The notes under the pieces: generated by a model | Seen by the model: the letters and a program-made list of their open reading frames with translations, nothing else | Told to the model about the DNA's origin: nothing | Database searches by the model: none | Assembly: GCF_009601055.1 (NCBI RefSeq) | Contig: NZ_WITI01000005.1 | Location: 62,001-126,000, forward strand | Reading direction: 5' to 3' | Source of the DNA: Lactococcus sp. dk101 | Lineage (GTDB): Bacteria > Bacillota > Bacilli > Lactobacillales > Streptococcaceae | DNA: 64,000 nt | Shown: positions 60,806-64,000 of the stretch, in pieces | Numbering within the stretch: the stretch's first letter is position 1 | How the letters are laid out: each line of letters starts with the position of its first letter | Program-made: the position numbers and the translations under genes

Positions 60806-63417
60806 ATGGAATATTCTACAGAAAATTTACAAAAATTAATTTCATTTTATAAAAGTGATATACAAAATGGCTTATTATTAAATTCAGTTGAAGAACATCG
60901 ACAAAAATGGGGCGAAAATCGTTTCGCCGAGCCAAAAAAAGAAAGTATTTTAGCAAAAATAAAAAATCACCTCTTGGAAATGATGAATTTGGTTCTTTTA
61001 TTTGTGGCTGCTCTGTCAGCTTATTTGGCCTTTCTCAACGACCAAAATTACATCACGTCGTTTTATTGATTATCATCATCAATATTACAGTTTCCATGTT
61101 TCAGGAAAATCGTGCGGAAACCTCACTAGCGGCTTTAAAGAAAATGGCATCGCCAACTTCAATAGTCATTCGGGAAGGCAAGAAATCAAAAGTCCCCTCA
61201 ACTGAACTTGTCTGCGGTGACATTATCGCCATAAAGGCAGGAATTCAAATAGGAGCCGATGTTCGACTGATTGAGGCCTCCAGTCTTCAAATGGACGAAT
61301 CATCGCTTACAGGCGAATCTGAGCCTATCAGCAAAGACGCCAACTTTGTCAGTACTGACAAGCTCCCTCTTGGTGACCAATTAAATATGGTATTCTCAGG
61401 AACAAATGTTCTAAATGGAACCGGGAAAGGTCTTGTTGTCGCTGTCGGAAATCAGTCACAGATGGGACAAATAGCTTCACTGCTGGAAAATCAAAGCAAA
61501 GAAAAAACGCCACTCCAAAAACGAATTGATAGTTTGGCAAAACGATTAACCATTATCGCTTTTATTGCAGGAATTATCATTTTCATCGTCAATTATTTCC
61601 TCAATGATATTCCTGTTCTTGATAACCTGATGACTGCAGTTGTTCTTGGTATCGCTGCGGTGCCTGAAACGCTCCCGGTTATCGTGACCTTGAGCTTGAT
61701 TTATGGCGTCGAAAACATGGCGAAACAAAATGCCATTATCCGAAATATTCCATCTGTTGAGACTCTTGGAAATGCCACAATCATTGCTTCTGACAAGACC
61801 GGTACGCTAACCCAAAACAAAATGACCATCAAAAACATCTGGCATAAAGCGCGAAATGAATGGACATCAGGCCCACTTTCTGACGACGAGCAAAAGCTAA
61901 TACAGTACTTTGGCTACGCCTCAAATGCCAGCGCCCAAGAAACCAATGGCAAATGGGAAGTTTATGGTGAACCAACAGAGGCCGCTATCATCAATTTTTT
62001 GATTGACCATCATCTTTACAAACCAGAAACCGCACCGAAACGATTGATTGAACTCCCTTTTGACTCAACACGTAAAAAAATGACTGTTGTCCTTGCTGAC
62101 AAGATTGAAAATCAGTATTTGGTCATTACGAAAGGTGCATTTGATCGCATTGTCAGTACTGACAAAAAAGCCCAACGCATTCATGACCAATTTGCCGACA
62201 AAGCCCTCCGTGTTCTCGCCTTATCTTATAAAAAAATAAATACTATTCCCGAACAACTTTCTGAACTCGAAGAAAATCAAAATTTTCTTGGTATCATCGG
62301 TATGATTGATCCCCCAAGACCCGAATCAAAAATTGCTGTCAAAGAAGCACGACAAGCAGGCATTCGTCCTTTAATGATAACAGGTGACCATGCGCTTACC
62401 GCCAAAGCAATCGCCCAAGAGCTAGACATTTACCGCGAGGGTGACAAAGTTATTGATGGGCCAAGTCTGTCAGCGCTGACAGAGGAGCAACTTGACAGAC
62501 AGCTCGACAAAATCTCAGTGTATGCCCGTGTCAGCCCTGAGGACAAGCTCCGTATCGTCAATGCCTGGCAAGCGAGAGAAGAAATCGTTGCAATGACAGG
62601 CGATGGCGTCAATGACGCTCCTTCATTACGTGCAGCAGATGTTGGAACTGCCATGGGCATTGCTGGAACTGAGGTCTCAAAATCCGCCTCAGATATTGTC
62701 ATTACTGACGATAATTTTGCAACAATCGTCGGTGCCATCAAAGAAGGCAGGCGTGTCTATGCCAATATCAAAAAGACTATCTATTATTTACTATCCGCAA
62801 ATATCGCCGAAATTCTAATCATGCTCATCGGAGCTGTGGTAGGCTGGGGAATGCCACTTAGCGGCATGCAACTGCTTTATATCAACGTCATCGCTGACGG
62901 AATTCCAGGATTTGGATTATCCCGAGAAAAAGCAGACCCAGATCTCATGCAACAAGCACCTATTGGAGTCAAAGAAAGCCTATTTTCACGCGGTACCAGT
63001 AATAAAATCATTGTTGCCTCAAGCAGTTTCGTCATCCTGTCATTAATTGGCTATTACATTGGTCGATTTGTCCAAGTAAGTGAGCAGACACCCTCTCATC
63101 TCTTAGGACAGACAATGGCCTTTATGGTCTTAACCATCGCTTCAACCATCAACGTGTATAATGCTAAAAATGATACTTCCATATTTAGTAAAAAATCACA
63201 AAAAAATAAATTAATATTTTTAACAACAACTTTATCATTAGCGTTGACAGTCATATTTTCTCAAGTTCCCTTTTTTATGGACATATTAGATGTCGTACCA
63301 TTGAGCCGGAAGCATTGGATTATAGCAATCTCTTTAGCAATCCTAAGTATCGTAGTACTAGAAATATACAAACAATTCATCAAAATAAAAACAACAAAAA
63401 ACCTACTAGCTAACTAG
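60806..63417 (+). pseudogene. P2-type cation-transporting ATPase with a frameshift
   Basis: The first frame from ATG 60806 (AAAGGAAATGG) gives 87 residues and stops at 61069. The rest continues one frame earlier through 63417, about 870 residues in all. The break lies near 61050-61069 in the second membrane helix, where ..NDQNYITS should join VLLIIIINITVSMFQENRAE (in part). Motifs beyond are intact: TGES, SDKTGTLTQNKM, MITGDHALTAKA, GDGVNDAPSLRAADVG, and PETLPVIVT in helix 4 as in Ca2+/Mn2+ ATPases. One missing base explains it; no strong slippery site is present. Sequence error or a recent null mutation are both possible. Three palindrome copies lie inside. Confidence 0.85.
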
Positions 63418-63424
63418 TAGGTTT
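63396..63424 (-). terminator. Terminator of the tRNA cluster
   Basis: AAACCTACTAG-ctaa-CTAGTAGGTTT, followed on the minus strand by a T-run. It includes the ATPase stop codon. Confidence 0.8.
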
Positions 63425-63450
63425 ACCGTTTGATTGATTAACAATCGTTA

Positions 63451-63534
63451 TGCCGAAGGCCGGGGTCGAACCGGCACGATGTTGCCATCACCAGATTTTG
63501 AGTCTGGCGCGTCTGCCTATTCCGCCACTTCGGC
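63451..63534 (-). tRNA. tRNA-Leu(CAA)
   Basis: Acceptor GCCGAAG/CUUCGGC; anticodon loop CUCAAAA; long variable arm. Confidence 0.95.
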
Positions 63535-63541
63535 GACAGAA

Positions 63542-63613
63542 CTGGGATAGCTAGATTCGAACTAGCGCATGAGGGAGTCAAAGTCCCTTGCCTTACCGCT
63601 TGGCTATATCCCA
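63542..63613 (-). tRNA. tRNA-Gln(UUG)
   Basis: Acceptor UGGGAUA/UAUCCCA; anticodon loop CUUUGAC; discriminator G. Confidence 0.95.
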
Positions 63614-63619
63614 AAAATA

Positions 63620-63693
63620 GGCGGATGATGGGAATCGAACCCACGCATGTCGGTACCACAAACCGATGTGTTAACCACTTCACCACATCCGCC
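63620..63693 (-). tRNA. tRNA-His(GUG)
   Basis: Anticodon loop UUGUGGU in stem UCGGU/ACCGA; extra 5' G and C73, the tRNA-His identity pair. Confidence 0.95.
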
Positions 63694-63703
63694 ATATTTT
63701 TAA

Positions 63704-63774
63704 CACGGGCAGTAGGAATTGAACCCACACTAAAGGTTTTGGAGACCTTTGTACTACCTTTATACGATGCCCGT
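63704..63774 (-). tRNA. tRNA-Trp(CCA)
   Basis: Acceptor ACGGGCA/UGCCCGU; anticodon loop CUCCAAA; discriminator G. Confidence 0.95.
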
Positions 63775-63782
63775 ACAAATTA

Positions 63783-63863
63783 TGGAAGGGAGAGGATTCG
63801 AACCTCCGAACCCGAAGGAGCGGATTTACAGTCCGCCGCGTTTAGCCTCTTCGCTACCCTTCC
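63783..63863 (-). tRNA. tRNA-Tyr(GUA)
   Basis: Acceptor GGAAGGG/CCCUUCC; anticodon loop CUGUAAA; long variable arm. Confidence 0.95.
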
Positions 63864-63903
63864 AAATATTCGATTAAAAATCAGATTATATAAAATAATC
63901 TAA

Positions 63904-63976
63904 TGGGAGTTAACGGGATCGAACCGCTGACCCTCTGCTTGTAAGGCAGATGCTCTCCCAGCTGAGCTAAACTCCC
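63904..63976 (-). tRNA. tRNA-Val(UAC)
   Basis: Acceptor GGGAGUU/AACUCCC; anticodon loop CUUACAA; first tRNA behind the putative 5S gene. Confidence 0.95.
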
Positions 63977-63982
63977 AAAATA

Positions 63983-64000
63983 ACTTAGCACCGACCCTAT
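63983..64000 (-). rRNA. Possible 3' end of 5S rRNA
   Basis: The minus strand ends in ATAGGGTCGGTGCTAAGT, which resembles the 3' part of lactococcal/streptococcal 5S rRNA, and tRNA-Val following 5S is the usual order. Only 18 bases are in the window. Confidence 0.4.

Larger units (their letters stand above)
1861..62482. repeat. Dispersed palindrome family GTCAGNNCTGAC (27 perfect copies)
   Basis: Starts of the 12-bp core: 1863, 4662, 7958, 8559, 9857, 10361, 14041, 17546, 19105, 19313, 26800, 27358, 28018, 30742, 36908, 37756, 40289, 40462, 42193, 44266, 44625, 45875, 49952, 58545, 61348, 62152, 62469. Most extend to TGTCAG..CTGACA or CTGTCAG..CTGACAG. Central pairs are TA (8), CA/TG (8), AG/CT (7), CG (3) and TT (1). 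About nine copies are intergenic, several as terminator stems; the rest are in genes, often read as LSALT or VSTD. Copies with one change at the centre-flanking C include 2608, 4034, 31645, 37175, 43296, 43488, 50898, 54192, 55188 and 60468. Confidence 0.9.

Noticed and set aside
1..64000. Insertion sequences, prophage or integrase genes
   Set aside because: No transposase, integrase or terminal repeats were recognised; the RiPP island has no visible mobility genes.

Overview
The window looks like chromosome from a low-GC Gram-positive coccus, most likely a Lactococcus. The main clues are a Usp45/PcsB-type secreted hydrolase directly behind mreC-mreD, a CIRCE-preceded free-standing dnaJ, sortase A, a D-aspartate-ligase-like ATP-grasp protein next to a FemABX transferase, a tRNA-Leu(AAG), and a tRNA-rich rRNA operon end. 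The species cannot be fixed from sequence alone. No transposase, integrase or CRISPR array was seen.

Layout. 0-5 kb: 3' end of argS, a 31-residue membrane peptide divergent from an XRE regulator, three anchored proteins of unknown role with a duplicated terminator, and a hydroxyisobutyrate-dehydrogenase-like reductase. 5-19.8 kb is housekeeping: tRNA-Leu, glycerol facilitator, zwf after a very structured intergenic region, a DUF5648-like secreted protein, a DnaA-box cluster, yqeG, dnaJ, srtA, the cell-wall genes, usp45, mreD, mreC and rpiA. 20.0-23.5 kb is an AT-rich island: Rgg regulator, 22-residue precursor peptide, attenuator, radical SAM/SPASM maturase that needs a -1 frameshift at an A8 run, and an MFS exporter. 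This is a probable quorum-controlled RiPP locus. 23.5-37.3 kb: MATE pump, YkgJ protein, a 1430-residue dehydratase-activase-like protein, TetR regulators, an ABC-2 exporter, rsuA, a DegV protein and mnmE.

37.4-40.3 kb is a reactive-sulfur operon: two rhodaneses, a CoA-disulfide reductase-rhodanese fusion, thioredoxin and a CstR-like repressor, with a matching operator in the promoter. 40.3-44.4 kb holds a two-component system followed by two near-identical promoters with tandem TCTGCACA boxes. These drive a run of very small membrane or coiled-coil proteins and a Met-rich secreted protein, a set I do not recognise. 44.6-49.9 kb: recG and a CopY-controlled copper export operon with two cupredoxin-like proteins. 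50-58.5 kb: a sialic acid catabolism regulon with two cre sites, an ABC importer lacking its own ATPase, and a CE7 esterase. 58.5-64 kb: gap, a DUF536-like protein, a frameshifted P2-type cation ATPase, and six tRNAs behind what looks like the end of a 5S gene.

Across the whole window runs a dispersed palindrome, GTCAGNNCTGAC, usually extended to TGTCAGNNCTGACA. I found 27 perfect copies, both inside genes and in terminator stems. By a rough hand estimate from base composition fewer than 0.1 would be expected. Its absence from the RiPP island and its decayed forms in the sialic acid region make it useful for judging which DNA is recent.
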